A program made the position numbers and the translations under genes. From the NCBI GenBank assembly GCA_946479505.1, contig CAMLGC010000029.1, forward strand, positions 1 to 30,423: a stretch of DNA of 30,423 bases, written 5' to 3'. The DNA comes from an uncultured Sphingomonadaceae bacterium. Its GTDB lineage: Bacteria > Pseudomonadota > Alphaproteobacteria > Sphingomonadales > Sphingomonadaceae. Numbering within the stretch: the first letter of the stretch is position 1; each line of letters starts with the position of its first letter. The notes under the pieces are model-generated. The model was not told where the DNA came from. It searched no databases and was given only the letters and a program-made list of their open reading frames with translations. Positions 8,614 to 17,816 of this stretch are shown here, one piece after another.

Positions 8614-9992
8614 AGCGAGGCTCTCGATTCGGTCAGCATTCTCGCGAGATCGTCGGCAATGAAGGCAGCACCAAGGCGGCGCGCGGCATCGGCGTGGAGC
8701 CAGACGCCCGCCGCCGCCGCCTCGAGCGGCGGCATGCCGCCCGCGACGACGGCCGCAATTGCGCCGGCGAGGACGTCGCCGGTGCCCGCGGTCGAGAGCC
8801 AGTCGTTGGCGTCGGATGCGAGGATTGCTCGGCCGTCTGGGGCGGCGATCACCGTGTCGGGGCCCTTGAAGACGACGATCGCATCGGCCTCGCGCGCGGC
8901 GGCGCGGGCGCGGTTGAGCTTGCTCCCCTCGCCTTTGCCGAAGAGCGCGGCGAACTCGCCCGCGTGGGGCGTGAGGATCGCGGGTGCGGCGCGGTGTTTC
9001 AGGACGTGCATGCGGTCGTTGAGCAGGTGCAGCGCGTCGCCGTCGATGACGAGACGGTGCGGCGTCGCGAGCGCGCGGTCGAGGCGGTGCGCGGCCTCCT
9101 CGTCACGACCCAGACCCGGGCCGATCAGGAGCGTGCCGATGCGGTCATCGCCGAGTGCGCCGTCGTCGAACGTCTTGTGGACGAGCGCGTGCGGCCCGCC
9201 GGCGGCCCCGCCGAGAAGCTCGACATAGCCCGCGCCCGCGCGCATCGCGGCTTCGGCCGATAACAGCGGGGCGCCCGCCATCGCGCCCCCGACGATCGCA
9301 ACCATACCGCGATTGTATTTGTACGAATCGGGGCCGGGGGGCGCCAGCGCGGGCTTTTCAATAACATGCGCGTTGCTGGTTGGATCGATTCGGATGTCGA
9401 GCACGCGGGTGGCGCCGCAATAGCGCGCGGCGGGTTGGAGGAGGTGCGCGGGCTTGGGCGCGGCGAGCGCGAGCGTGATGTCGAACACCGGCAGCGGGTT
9501 GAGAACGCGCCCGTCGTCGGTGGTGACGCCGCTCGGCAGATCGACGGCGATCTTGAGACGAGACTCGCTAGCCAGCGCGGAGAGGCGAGCGGCGAGCGCT
9601 TCATCGAGCGGGCGCTTGAGGCCGGTGCCGAACAATGCGTCGACGAGAACCGACGCGGGGGCGGCGTCGGCGATCGGTTCGACCGGGCCGGTCCACCCCG
9701 CCCTTGCGTTCCGGGCGGCCGCGGTCGCGGGCTCGGCACTCGCGGCGACGCGGACCTCGATCCCCATTTCCGCGAGGTGCCGTGCAGCGACATAGCCGTC
9801 GCCGCCATTGTTGCCGGGGCCGCACAGCACGAGCACCGGCGCGGTCGAGGCAAGCCGCGCGACCGCGTTCGCCACCTCGCGTCCAGCGCGCGCCATCAGC
9901 GCCTCGACCGAGCTGCCTGCGTCGATCGCGCGCTGCTCGGCTGCGCGCGTCTCTGCCGCGGTGAGCACGGGCTGGCCGGCGAGTGGCGTCAT
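8610..9992 (-). CDS. Bifunctional NAD(P)H-hydrate epimerase / ADP-dependent dehydratase
   Basis: 460 residues, the usual fusion of an N-terminal YjeF epimerase (CGPGNNGGDGYVAARHL, residues 58-74) and a C-terminal ribokinase-like dehydratase (LLSAEAAMRAGAGYVEL, ILTPHAGEFAALFG, and the catalytic GTGD at about 403-406). The protein repairs damaged NADH and NADPH that have taken up water: the epimerase interconverts R and S forms and the dehydratase restores S-NAD(P)HX at the cost of ADP. The ATG overlaps the preceding lipoprotein stop (ATGA), and its own stop overlaps the methyltransferase start. Confidence 0.96.
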   Translation of the reverse strand: MTPLAGQPVLTAAETRAAEQRAIDAGSSVEALMARAGREVANAVARLASTAPVLVLCGPGNNGGDGYVAARHLAEMGIEVRVAASAEPATAAARNARAGWTGPVEPIADAAPASVLVDALFGTGLKRPLDEALAARLSALASESRLKIAVDLPSGVTTDDGRVLNPLPVFDITLALAAPKPAHLLQPAARYCGATRVLDIRIDPTSNAHVIEKPALAPPGPDSYKYNRGMVAIVGGAMAGAPLLSAEAAMRAGAGYVELLGGAAGGPHALVHKTFDDGALGDDRIGTLLIGPGLGRDEEAAHRLDRALATPHRLVIDGDALHLLNDRMHVLKHRAAPAILTPHAGEFAALFGKGEGSKLNRARAAAREADAIVVFKGPDTVIAAPDGRAILASDANDWLSTAGTGDVLAGAIAAVVAGGMPPLEAAAAGVWLHADAARRLGAAFIADDLARMLTESRASL

Positions 9993-10393
9993 GGCGTCGC
10001 AGGCACGCGGTAGCGATCGCCGCCGATCGTGACCTCGATCGTATCGGGGCCGCGGATCGTGACCTGGGCGGGCTCGGCGCCATCGGCTGCGGCCACGCCG
10101 CCATCACTGGTCACGACGAGGCGGTGGAAACCGCCATCGGGATTGTGGACGGCGAAGGTGTCGCCGGTGCGTTCGATCGTGCAGGTGTTGGTGAAGTCGA
10201 CCGCGCCTTCGGGGGCGCAGGGAATGCGAGTGTCGATAGCGTCTGACGATTGCTGGTTCGACGCGGTCGGGGCGGAGGTCTGTTCACTGGTTTTCGACTG
10301 CCCGCATGCTGCCAGTGTCAAGAAAAGAACGGAAACGTTCGCTATAGGGCACAAGAAGGGAAAGAGGTTCCGCTGTTTCTCAGATATCCGCAT
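9989..10393 (-). CDS. Small lipoprotein of unknown function overlapping ilvD
   Basis: 134 residues from the ATG at 10393, which lies inside the last codons of ilvD (14-bp overlap; a second in-frame ATG is at 10399). The leader [13 protein letters not shown] is followed by a hydrophobic core and lipobox LAAC, so the mature protein starts at the cysteine of CGQSKTSEQ. The remaining 100 residues show two cysteines ([20 protein letters not shown]) and a small beta-rich domain ([32 protein letters not shown]). I do not recognise the family. No clear Shine-Dalgarno is visible, so it probably relies on coupling to ilvD translation. Its stop overlaps the next gene. Confidence 0.8.
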   Translation of the reverse strand: MRISEKQRNLFPFLCPIANVSVLFLTLAACGQSKTSEQTSAPTASNQQSSDAIDTRIPCAPEGAVDFTNTCTIERTGDTFAVHNPDGGFHRLVVTSDGGVAAADGAEPAQVTIRGPDTIEVTIGGDRYRVPATP

Positions 10394-12101
10394 AGACATG
10401 GCGTTCGGCTCGGGCTCCCGGGTGGGTGACCGCGCCTTTATAGGCCGGGCCGACATTCTCCGCATAGCGCCACAGTGCGCCGGCCGCGTAATCGTTGATG
10501 CGGGGCTGCCAGCGGGCCTTGCGCTCGGCGAGGACGTTGTCCGCCACCTCGAGGTCGATCGTTCCTGCCTCGGCATCGATGCGGATCGTGTCACCGTCCT
10601 CGATCAGCGCAATCGGGCCGCCGTCGGCCGCCTCGGGACCGACATGGCCGATGCAGAAGCCGCGCGTGCCGCCCGAAAAGCGGCCGTCGGTGATGAGCGC
10701 GACTTTCTCGCCGAGCCCCAAGCCGTAGAGCGCGGCGGTGGTGGCGAGCATCTCGCGCATACCGGGGCCGCCCTTGGGGCCTTCATAGCGGATGACGATC
10801 ACCGAGCCTTCGGCGATCTGACGCGCCTCGACCGCCGCGAAGGCGTCTTCCTCGCAATCGAAGACGCGCGCCGGGCCCTCGAATTGGAGCCGCTTCATGC
10901 CGGCCACCTTCACGATCGCCCCCTCGGGCGCGAGGCTGCCCTTGAGGCCGACGACGCCGCCCGTCGGGGTGATCGGCGCCTTGATGTCGTGAATCACCTT
11001 CTGGTCGGGGTTCCACGTCACCCGATCGATATTCTCTCCGAGCGTCTGGCCGGTAACGGTGATGCACTCGCCGTCGAGGAAGCCACCGTCGAGCATCGTC
11101 TTCATCAGCATATAGACGCCGCCGGCCTCGTACATGTCCTTGGCGACATATCTGCCACCGGGCTTGAGATCGGCAATATAAGGTGTTGATTTGAAGACCT
11201 CCGCCACGTCGAACAGGTCGAACTCGATCCCCGCCTCGTTGGCCATTGCGGGCAAATGGAGCGCGGCGTTGGTCGAGCCGCCAGTGGCCGCGACCACCCG
11301 CGCGGCATTCTCGAACGCGGCACGAGTGCAGATGTCGCGCGGGCGCAGGTTGCGCTCGACCAGCGCCATCACCTGCTCGCCCGCGGCGACGGCATGCGCG
11401 GCTCGATCGGGATAGGGCGCGGGCATCATGTTCGAATTGGGCAGCGACAGCCCGATCGCCTCGCCGACGCACGCCATCGTGTTGGCGGTGAATTGCCCGC
11501 CGCACGCGCCCGCGCCGGGGCAGGCGACCTTTTCGAGCGCGATCAGCTCGTGCAACGGGCACCCGCCCGCCGCATACTGCCCGACAGCCTCGAACACGTC
11601 GACAACGGTGACGTCTTCTCCTTTGAAATGTCCTGGTAAAATCGAGCCGCCATAGACGAAGATCGACGGCACGTTGAGCCGCAGCATCGCCATCATCATG
11701 CCCGGCAGCGACTTGTCGCATCCGGCGAAGGTGACGAGGGCGTCGTAGCAATGGCCACGGACCGATAATTCGACCGAATCGGCGATCACCTCGCGGCTGA
11801 CGAGCGAGGATTTCATCCCCTGGTGCCCCATCGCAATGCCGTCGGTGACGGTGATCGTATTGAACCGGCGCGGCATCCCGCCGCCCGCGATCACGCCTGC
11901 GCGTGCGGCATCGGCCTGCACGTCGAGCGTGATGTTGCACGGCGCGCTGTCGTTTCCCGCACTCGCGAGCCCGACGAAGGGCTTGGCGATATCCTCCTCG
12001 GGGATGCCCATCGCGTAGTAGTAGCTGCGCTGCGGCGCGCGCTCGGGGCCGACCGACACATGGCGGCTCGGCAGGCGGGATTTGTCGAAGGTGCGGGTCA
12101 T
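10380..12101 (-). CDS. ilvD: Dihydroxy-acid dehydratase
   Basis: 573 residues, the length of the shorter IlvD branch. Cluster-binding cysteines are visible as Cys55 (SAPCNITLD), Cys128 ([15 protein letters not shown]) and Cys200 ([17 protein letters not shown]). Further landmarks are [10 protein letters not shown] and [21 protein letters not shown]. It dehydrates 2,3-dihydroxy-isovalerate and its homologue in valine/isoleucine biosynthesis and contains a 2Fe-2S or 4Fe-4S cluster. Related dehydratases act on sugar acids, but the motif set and length favour IlvD. No ilvB/ilvC genes are nearby. It starts 30 bp after the amidohydrolase gene in the same direction. Confidence 0.93.
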   Translation of the reverse strand: MTRTFDKSRLPSRHVSVGPERAPQRSYYYAMGIPEEDIAKPFVGLASAGNDSAPCNITLDVQADAARAGVIAGGGMPRRFNTITVTDGIAMGHQGMKSSLVSREVIADSVELSVRGHCYDALVTFAGCDKSLPGMMMAMLRLNVPSIFVYGGSILPGHFKGEDVTVVDVFEAVGQYAAGGCPLHELIALEKVACPGAGACGGQFTANTMACVGEAIGLSLPNSNMMPAPYPDRAAHAVAAGEQVMALVERNLRPRDICTRAAFENAARVVAATGGSTNAALHLPAMANEAGIEFDLFDVAEVFKSTPYIADLKPGGRYVAKDMYEAGGVYMLMKTMLDGGFLDGECITVTGQTLGENIDRVTWNPDQKVIHDIKAPITPTGGVVGLKGSLAPEGAIVKVAGMKRLQFEGPARVFDCEEDAFAAVEARQIAEGSVIVIRYEGPKGGPGMREMLATTAALYGLGLGEKVALITDGRFSGGTRGFCIGHVGPEAADGGPIALIEDGDTIRIDAEAGTIDLEVADNVLAERKARWQPRINDYAAGALWRYAENVGPAYKGAVTHPGARAERHVYADI

Positions 12102-12131
12102 GGCGACAGCCTATTTCCCGAACGAGCTCTT

Positions 12132-12839
12132 TTACGCAACCCTGTTGCGCGTGAGCGCGATGATTTCGGCCAACGTGTCTGTCCAACGGGCGATCCCGGC
12201 GGCGTCGCGGATCAGGTCGTTGCGGACCTCGATCGCGAGATAGGGCAGCCCGCGTTCCTCGCCGTGCCGGTTGAGCGTCGCATTCAGGAGGCGCCCCGAA
12301 TAGGGCTCGTTGTCGCCCGTTTGGACGCCGCGCGCACGGAGCAGGTCGATTGCAATGCGCGCGGCGCGGTCGTCCGCGTTGTAGAGGATGCCGACTTCCC
12401 ACGGCCGCGCACCGCCGCCGTTCTGGAGCCGGGGCGTGAAGCTGTGGATCGACGCGAGCAGGCGCGGCTTCTTCGCCTCGATCAGGCGGGCGAGCGCCTC
12501 GTGATAGGGGCGGTGGAAGCGGCTGAGTCGTTCCTCGCGGTCGGGAAGCGCATTGCCGGGAATGACATGGCCGTCGCTTGCGGTGGGGATCAGGTCGGGG
12601 TGGTGGGGCTCGCGGTGGAGGTCGACCACGAGCCGCGAGACGGTGGCGAGGATCGCCGGCGCGTCGAGCCGCTCGGCCAGCGCGCGGGTGAGCGGCTCGG
12701 CGCCGATATCGACCGCGATGTGGAGATCGAGCAGATCGGGCGCGACGCCGAGCGCGATTCCCTCAGGCACCACATTCGAGGCGTGATCGCACAGCAGCAG
12801 GATGTCCGCGGTGCCGTCGATGATCGTGGGCTGGCTCAT
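12132..12839 (-). CDS. N-formylglutamate amidohydrolase family protein
   Basis: 235 residues of the FGase fold: LLLCDHASNVVPEG near the N-terminus (Asp18-His19), VDIGAEPLTRALAERLDAP, TVSRLVVDLHREPHHPDLIP, LLASIHSFTPRLQNG and LAIEVRNDLI, all matching the zinc-dependent N-formylglutamate deformylase family. True HutG enzymes finish histidine degradation, but no other hut gene is here and many proteobacterial family members are uncharacterised. The substrate is therefore left open. The start overlaps the crotonase stop by 4 bp. Confidence 0.88.
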   Translation of the reverse strand: MSQPTIIDGTADILLLCDHASNVVPEGIALGVAPDLLDLHIAVDIGAEPLTRALAERLDAPAILATVSRLVVDLHREPHHPDLIPTASDGHVIPGNALPDREERLSRFHRPYHEALARLIEAKKPRLLASIHSFTPRLQNGGGARPWEVGILYNADDRAARIAIDLLRARGVQTGDNEPYSGRLLNATLNRHGEERGLPYLAIEVRNDLIRDAAGIARWTDTLAEIIALTRNRVA

Positions 12840-13567
12840 GCGGTCCTCCCGCGCCTGGTAAAGGCAGTATAGGCGCGCGCGAAATCGGGGGTGCCGAATG
12901 CAGCATCGAACGCATCGGCATGGCCCCCATCGACGGGATCGGCGAGCACGCGCTTGAGCTGGGCGACGGCGGCGGGCGGATGGCAGGCAATCGTTTCAGC
13001 GAGCGCGCGAGCGGCAGCCGCGGCGTCGGGGGCGTGGAGTTCCGCGAGGCCGATGGCGTGCGCCTCGGCGGCGAGGATCGGCTCGGCGGAGAATAGCATG
13101 CGGCTTGCCTGGCCCTTACCCACCTGTGCGACGAGGCGGGCGACGTCCTCAGCCGGATAGCCGATGCCGAGCTTGGCCGGGGTGACGGCGAAACGTGCGG
13201 CGGCGCCCGCGATGCGGACGTCGCAGGCGAGCGCAATCGCGACCGCCGCGCCAAAGCAGGCGCCGTCGATCGCGACGATCGTTGGCACGGGCGCGGTGGC
13301 GAGCGCCTCGATGCCGGTGCGCATTATTTCGCGAAAGGTGGCCCGCGCCTGCAGGTCATCGCGCAGCGGGCCGAACTCGGCGATGTCCGCGCCGGCCGAG
13401 AAGACGGCGTCGTCGTCGGACACGAGCAGGAGGACACGGGCATCGGCCGGGCGTGATGCCACGGCGTCGGCAAGCTGCTTCCAGCCCGCGAGGTTGATCG
13501 CGTTGCGCGCGGCCGGGCGGTCGAGCGCGAGCGTGTAGAGCGGACCGTCACGGCGTGTGCGGATCAT
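12836..13567 (-). CDS. Enoyl-CoA hydratase/isomerase (crotonase) family protein
   Basis: 243 residues with the crotonase fold: LALDRPAARNAI, the first oxyanion-hole segment AVFSAGADIAEF (55-66) and the second FGAAVAIALACDVRIA (105-120). In classical enoyl-CoA hydratases two glutamates follow these segments. Here the residue in place of the first is alanine (FGAAVAIAL instead of GGGxELAL) and the second motif reads TPAKLGIGYP where PExxLGxxPG is expected, so both glutamates appear replaced. CoA-thioester binding is likely, but ordinary hydratase activity is doubtful. Its stop overlaps the amidohydrolase start by 4 bp and it follows ispE by 56 bp. Confidence 0.88.
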   Translation of the reverse strand: MIRTRRDGPLYTLALDRPAARNAINLAGWKQLADAVASRPADARVLLLVSDDDAVFSAGADIAEFGPLRDDLQARATFREIMRTGIEALATAPVPTIVAIDGACFGAAVAIALACDVRIAGAAARFAVTPAKLGIGYPAEDVARLVAQVGKGQASRMLFSAEPILAAEAHAIGLAELHAPDAAAAARALAETIACHPPAAVAQLKRVLADPVDGGHADAFDAAFGTPDFARAYTAFTRRGRTA

Positions 13568-13623
13568 GGGCCGCTGTTGCCGGAACTATAGTTGGTTGTC
13601 ACGGGTGGGACATTCCGGAAACG

Positions 13624-14451
13624 TCACGCAAAGGTCGATTCGAGCGTCCACCAATCCGGATGCGCATGCCGAATCGCGGCAGCGGCCAAGGCGCGGTCCG
13701 ATGCGGTTCGGTAGACGCCGAAGCAAGTCGCACCCGAGCCCGACATGCGGGCGATCAGTGGGTCGCCGGTGCGGGCAAGCGCGGCGAGCACGTCGCGGAT
13801 GACCGGGGCGATCGCGCGGGCTGGATCTTCGAGGTCGTTGCGGCCGGCGCGGGAACGGTCGAGCAGCGCGCCGTCCGTAATCGGGCCGCGGTCGATGCCG
13901 TCCCAAGCGGCGAACACCGCGGCGGTGGAGACGGCAACGCCCGGATTGACGAGAAGGACGGAGGTGCCGGCGAGGCCCTCGATCGGCGTGAGCGTCTCTC
14001 CCCTGCCCTTGCCGACTGCCGAGCGGCTCGCGAGGCAGGCGGGAACGTCTGCGCCGAGCGCTTCTGCGCAGGCGACGAGGCGGGGGTCATCAAGCGCGAT
14101 GCCGTTGAGACGCGCGAGCGCGCGCAGGGTTGCCGCGGCGTCGGCCGAGCCGCCGCCGATGCCCGAGGCGACCGGCAAATGCTTGTCGAGAAGGATTGCA
14201 TAGGCGCCGGTGTCGCCAAACGCCTTGGCGAACGCTTCGGTCGCCCGCAGGACAAGATTGTCGTGACGCTCGAGGCCCGCAGCGAAGGGCCCCGTAACTG
14301 TAAAGCTCGGCGCCTCCGCGCGCGCGACGCGCACGCGGTCCCCATCGCGCAGGAACACAAACAGCGTCTCGATCGCATGATAGCCGTCCGGCCGGCGATG
14401 GCGGACGTGGAGCGCGAGGTTGATCTTGGCCGGCGCGGGTTCGACGATCAC
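13624..14451 (-). CDS. ispE: 4-diphosphocytidyl-2-C-methyl-D-erythritol kinase
   Basis: 275 residues of the GHMP kinase family: N-terminal PAPAKINLALHVRHRRPDGYH, the phosphate-binding LPVASGIGGGSADAAATLRA (about 92-111) and the C-terminal ARMSGSGATCFGVY. It phosphorylates CDP-methylerythritol in the MEP route to isoprenoids. Translation starts at a GTG whose last bases overlap the stop of the TPR gene (GTGA), so expression is tied to that gene. Confidence 0.97.
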   Translation of the reverse strand: MIVEPAPAKINLALHVRHRRPDGYHAIETLFVFLRDGDRVRVARAEAPSFTVTGPFAAGLERHDNLVLRATEAFAKAFGDTGAYAILLDKHLPVASGIGGGSADAAATLRALARLNGIALDDPRLVACAEALGADVPACLASRSAVGKGRGETLTPIEGLAGTSVLLVNPGVAVSTAAVFAAWDGIDRGPITDGALLDRSRAGRNDLEDPARAIAPVIRDVLAALARTGDPLIARMSGSGATCFGVYRTASDRALAAAAIRHAHPDWWTLESTFA

Positions 14452-16028
14452 CGCGCCGCGCGCTGCTCGGCGCCGAGGCCGAACTCGATCTTGTCGGCGA
14501 GCCGCGCGGCATCCTTGCCCTCGGCATAAACCGCGGCCGCACGCCAGGCGTAGCGCGCCTCATAGCCGCGGCCGGCCTTCCAATAAGCGTCGCCGAGATG
14601 TTCGTTGATCTCCAGATCCGCGGGCGATTCCATAGCGGCCTGCTGAAGCAGCGGCAGCGCTTTCGCGACATTGCCGAGCCGGAAATAGGCCCAGGCAAGC
14701 GAATCGGTGATCGCCGGATCGTCGGGCTTGAGCGCGCTTGCGCGTTCGAGCAGCGCCAGAGCTTGCTTGGCGTCACCGCCATGTTCGAGCGACGAATAGC
14801 CGAGATAGTTGAGCACGATCGGCTCGTTCGGCGCCATCGCGAGTGCTTTTTCCAGCGCGGGTTTCGCCTCGACCCAATTGCCGGCCTGTTCGAGCGCCCC
14901 GCCCTTCTGGAGATACAGCAGCCAGGCCACGCGGTCGCCCGCCCGCGCGATCGCCTCGTCATAAGCCTCGGCGGCCTCGGCATAGCGTTCGGCCGCGACG
15001 AGCTGGTCGCCATAGCGTTGTGCCGCCGCGGCATCGGCGGCGGGCGCGTGCGCGAGTTTGGCCGCCGCGGCGAGCGCATGCGCATCCTCGCCCGCCGCCG
15101 CGAGCACGGTCACGCGCGCGTTCGCAGCCGCCGGCCCAAACGGTCCATCGGCATGAATTGCATCGAGCACATCGAGCGCAAGAGCCGTTTCGTCGCGATC
15201 GCTGAGCGAGGCGGCGAGCAGCAGGCGCGCACGGTCGTTGCCTGGATCGGCACGGAGCGCGGCGCGCGTCAGCACGAGCGAGAGCGGCGTCGGGTCACCG
15301 TAAGCAAGATCACCTGCGAGGCGCGTGAAGAGCTGCGACACGCCGAACCCAAACGAGGGCTTGGCGCCATCGCCCAGGCCCGCCGCAACCTCGGCGATCT
15401 CGGGGTCGGCTCCCTTGAGAAGTGCCTGCGCCGCCTCGCGATGGTCGATCCCGGCGAGGAGCCGCGCGGCGTTGATCTTCGCGTCAATGCTCGCCTGACC
15501 GGGACCCGACATCGCGCGGATTCCAGCAAGGCCGTCGGCGATATCGCCTCGCGCGATCTGAAGCAGCGCGCGGTTCTCCGCGCCGTAGCGTTTGAAGAGT
15601 GCGTTCTCGGCACCCGCATCGAGCGCAGCGAACGGATCGTTGCCCTGCTCCAGCGCCAGCCACGCGTTGAGGATCGGCATCGTGAAGGCGAGCGGACCGC
15701 CCCTGAGTGCCTCGATCGCGCGTGTCGTCTGCGCCTCGTTCTTGCCTGTCGCCGCGGCTGCGAGGCGCCACAGCGCACCGTCATAGGGCGCGACATTCGA
15801 AGCTTCGAGCACCGCGAGCGCGCGATCGGCGAGCGCGGTGTCGCCCGCCTCCATCGCGGCGCGATAGGCGCGGATCGCGACCAGTTCGTTCGTCGGCGTC
15901 GCATCGAGCGCGGCGGCATAGCCCGTAGCGGCGCGGCGAGCGTTGCCGTCGGCATCGGCGGCGCGCGCCTTCATGTAATCGACGAGGTCCGCGGGACGCG
16001 TGCTCGCCGCCGCCGGCGTGACGGCCAC
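14448..16028 (-). CDS. Tetratricopeptide-repeat protein, probably exported
   Basis: At least 526 residues, almost entirely helical TPR units. The clearest repeats are in the C-terminal half (VEAKPALEKALAMAPNEPIV, DAKQALALLERASALKPDDP, VAKALPLLQQAAMESPADLE). The only canonical start is the GTG at 16028. However, the codons just before it (16029-16061) encode KPFLIAGLLAG in the same frame, which joins the first residues to make a convincing signal peptide ending VTPAAAS. The true start is therefore probably upstream, at a non-standard codon such as CTG 16052, or the frame is disturbed there. A periplasmic or membrane-associated scaffold role is inferred. It lies 31 bp after the ETF-QO gene and overlaps ispE. 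Confidence 0.85.
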   Translation of the reverse strand: MAVTPAAASTRPADLVDYMKARAADADGNARRAATGYAAALDATPTNELVAIRAYRAAMEAGDTALADRALAVLEASNVAPYDGALWRLAAAATGKNEAQTTRAIEALRGGPLAFTMPILNAWLALEQGNDPFAALDAGAENALFKRYGAENRALLQIARGDIADGLAGIRAMSGPGQASIDAKINAARLLAGIDHREAAQALLKGADPEIAEVAAGLGDGAKPSFGFGVSQLFTRLAGDLAYGDPTPLSLVLTRAALRADPGNDRARLLLAASLSDRDETALALDVLDAIHADGPFGPAAANARVTVLAAAGEDAHALAAAAKLAHAPAADAAAAQRYGDQLVAAERYAEAAEAYDEAIARAGDRVAWLLYLQKGGALEQAGNWVEAKPALEKALAMAPNEPIVLNYLGYSSLEHGGDAKQALALLERASALKPDDPAITDSLAWAYFRLGNVAKALPLLQQAAMESPADLEINEHLGDAYWKAGRGYEARYAWRAAAVYAEGKDAARLADKIEFGLGAEQRAAR

Positions 16029-16059
16029 GCCGGCGAGCAGGCCCGCGATCAGGAACGGC

Positions 16060-17712
16060 TTACATATTGGGATAATTGGGTCCTCCGCCGCCTTCGGGCA
16101 CCACCCAGTTGATGTTCTGCGTGGGGTCCTTGATGTCGCACGTCTTGCAGTGGACGCAGTTCTGGGCGTTGATCACGAACTTTGGGTCGCCCTCTTCCTC
16201 GCCCACGATCTCGTAAACGCCCGCCGGACAATAACGCTGCGCGGGCTCGTCGTACATCGGCAGATCGTAATCGACCGGAATATCCGGATCCTTGAGCGTC
16301 AGGTGGACGGGCTGGTCCTCCTCGTGATTGGTGTTCGAGAGAAACACCGAGGAGAGCCGGTCGAAGCTGACGACGCCATCGGGCTTGGGATAGTCGATCG
16401 GGCGGACGAGATCCTTGCGCCACAGGCTTTCGTGGTCGGGATGGTGGCCCATCGTGAAGGGCACCGGAATACCGAGCTGTTCGAGCCACATGGTGATACC
16501 CGCAAGCCCCGAGCCCAGGAAATCGCCATATTTCTTGACGAGCGGCACGACGTTGCGGACCTTCCGGAGCTCCTTAAAGACCCAGCTCTTCTCATAAGCG
16601 GCGGGATAGGCTGAAAGCTCGTCATGCTCGCGGCCCACGGCGATCGCCTCGAAGGCGGCTTCCGCGGCCATCATCGCGGTCTTCATCGCGGTGTGGGTGC
16701 CCTTGATGCGAGGCACGTTGAGGAAGCCCGCCGAGCAGCCGATCAGCGCGCCGCCCGGAAAGACGAGCTTGGGCACCGACTGCCAGCCGCCGTCGTTGAT
16801 CGCGCGGGCGCCGTAGGAAACGCGCTTGCCGCCTTCGAGCACCTGCCGAATCGCGGGATGCGTCTTCCACCGCTGCATCTCCTGGAACGGCGAGAGGTAG
16901 GGGTTGCGGTAGCCGAGCCAGGTGACGAAGCCCAAGGCCACCTGCCCGCCTGCCTGGTGATAGAGGAAGCCGCCGCCGTTCGCGTCCTCGCCCAAGGGCC
17001 AGCCCTGGGTATGGATGACGCGGCCGGGGACGTGCTTTTCGGGATCGATGTCCCACAATTCCTTGATGCCGATGCCATAGACCTGCGGCTCGCTGTCGCG
17101 CGCGAGATCGAACTGGCGGATCAGCTCCTTCGAGAGGTGTCCGCGCACGCCTTCGGCAAGGAAGGTATATCTGGCGTGGAGCTCGAGGCCCGGCTGGTAA
17201 TCGGGCTTGTGCGTGCCGTCGCGCGCCACGCCCATGTCGCCCGTGGCCACGCCCTTCACCGAGCCGTCGTCGTTGAACAGCACTTCGGCGGCCGCGAAGC
17301 CGGGGAAGATTTCGACGCCCAACCCCTCCGCCTGCTCGGCGAGCCAGCGGCAGAGGTTGCCGAGGCTGCCGGTATAAGTGCCCTTGTTGCCCATCAGCGG
17401 CGGCATGAGGAAATGCGGCAGCTCGCGCTTGCCGCGTTCGGTGAGTACCCAGTGGTGGTTCTCGGTGACGGGCGTCTGCGCGAACGGGCAGGTGTCGCGC
17501 CAGTCGGGGAGCAACTCATCGAGCGCACGCGGATCGACCACCGCGCCCGACAGGATATGCGCGCCGACCTCGGAGCCCTTTTCGAGCACGCAGACCGACA
17601 GCTCGCGCCCCGCCTCACTCGCGAGCTGCTTCAGCCGGATCGCTGCCGACAGGCCCGCGGGGCCGGCGCCGACGATCACCACGTCATAGGGCATCGATTC
17701 GCGTTCGCTCAT
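16060..17712 (-). CDS. Electron-transfer flavoprotein:ubiquinone oxidoreductase
   Basis: 550 residues, the expected length. FAD binding is by VVIVGAGPAGLSAAIRL (GxGxxG at 15-20). The middle part carries the membrane/quinone region. The C-terminal ferredoxin-like domain holds the 4Fe-4S ligands Cys495 (RYCPAGVYE) and Cys519, Cys522, Cys525 (NCVHCKTCD), and the protein ends GPNYPNM as is usual. It passes electrons from ETF, reduced by acyl-CoA and amino-acid dehydrogenases, to ubiquinone at the inner membrane. The ATG at 17712 is preceded by GGAGAGAAAG; an extension to 17781 is basic and unlike the family. First gene of a nine-gene minus-strand run. Confidence 0.97.
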   Translation of the reverse strand: MSERESMPYDVVIVGAGPAGLSAAIRLKQLASEAGRELSVCVLEKGSEVGAHILSGAVVDPRALDELLPDWRDTCPFAQTPVTENHHWVLTERGKRELPHFLMPPLMGNKGTYTGSLGNLCRWLAEQAEGLGVEIFPGFAAAEVLFNDDGSVKGVATGDMGVARDGTHKPDYQPGLELHARYTFLAEGVRGHLSKELIRQFDLARDSEPQVYGIGIKELWDIDPEKHVPGRVIHTQGWPLGEDANGGGFLYHQAGGQVALGFVTWLGYRNPYLSPFQEMQRWKTHPAIRQVLEGGKRVSYGARAINDGGWQSVPKLVFPGGALIGCSAGFLNVPRIKGTHTAMKTAMMAAEAAFEAIAVGREHDELSAYPAAYEKSWVFKELRKVRNVVPLVKKYGDFLGSGLAGITMWLEQLGIPVPFTMGHHPDHESLWRKDLVRPIDYPKPDGVVSFDRLSSVFLSNTNHEEDQPVHLTLKDPDIPVDYDLPMYDEPAQRYCPAGVYEIVGEEEGDPKFVINAQNCVHCKTCDIKDPTQNINWVVPEGGGGPNYPNM

Positions 17713-17816
17713 CTTTCTCTCCAGGCGCCGCCGCCTCGTCGCGCAGCGGCAACGTCTCGTCGGAGCGTGAGTGCCTGCCAATTGACCGGCTCGTCAACCG
17801 ATGACTCTAGTGGCGC

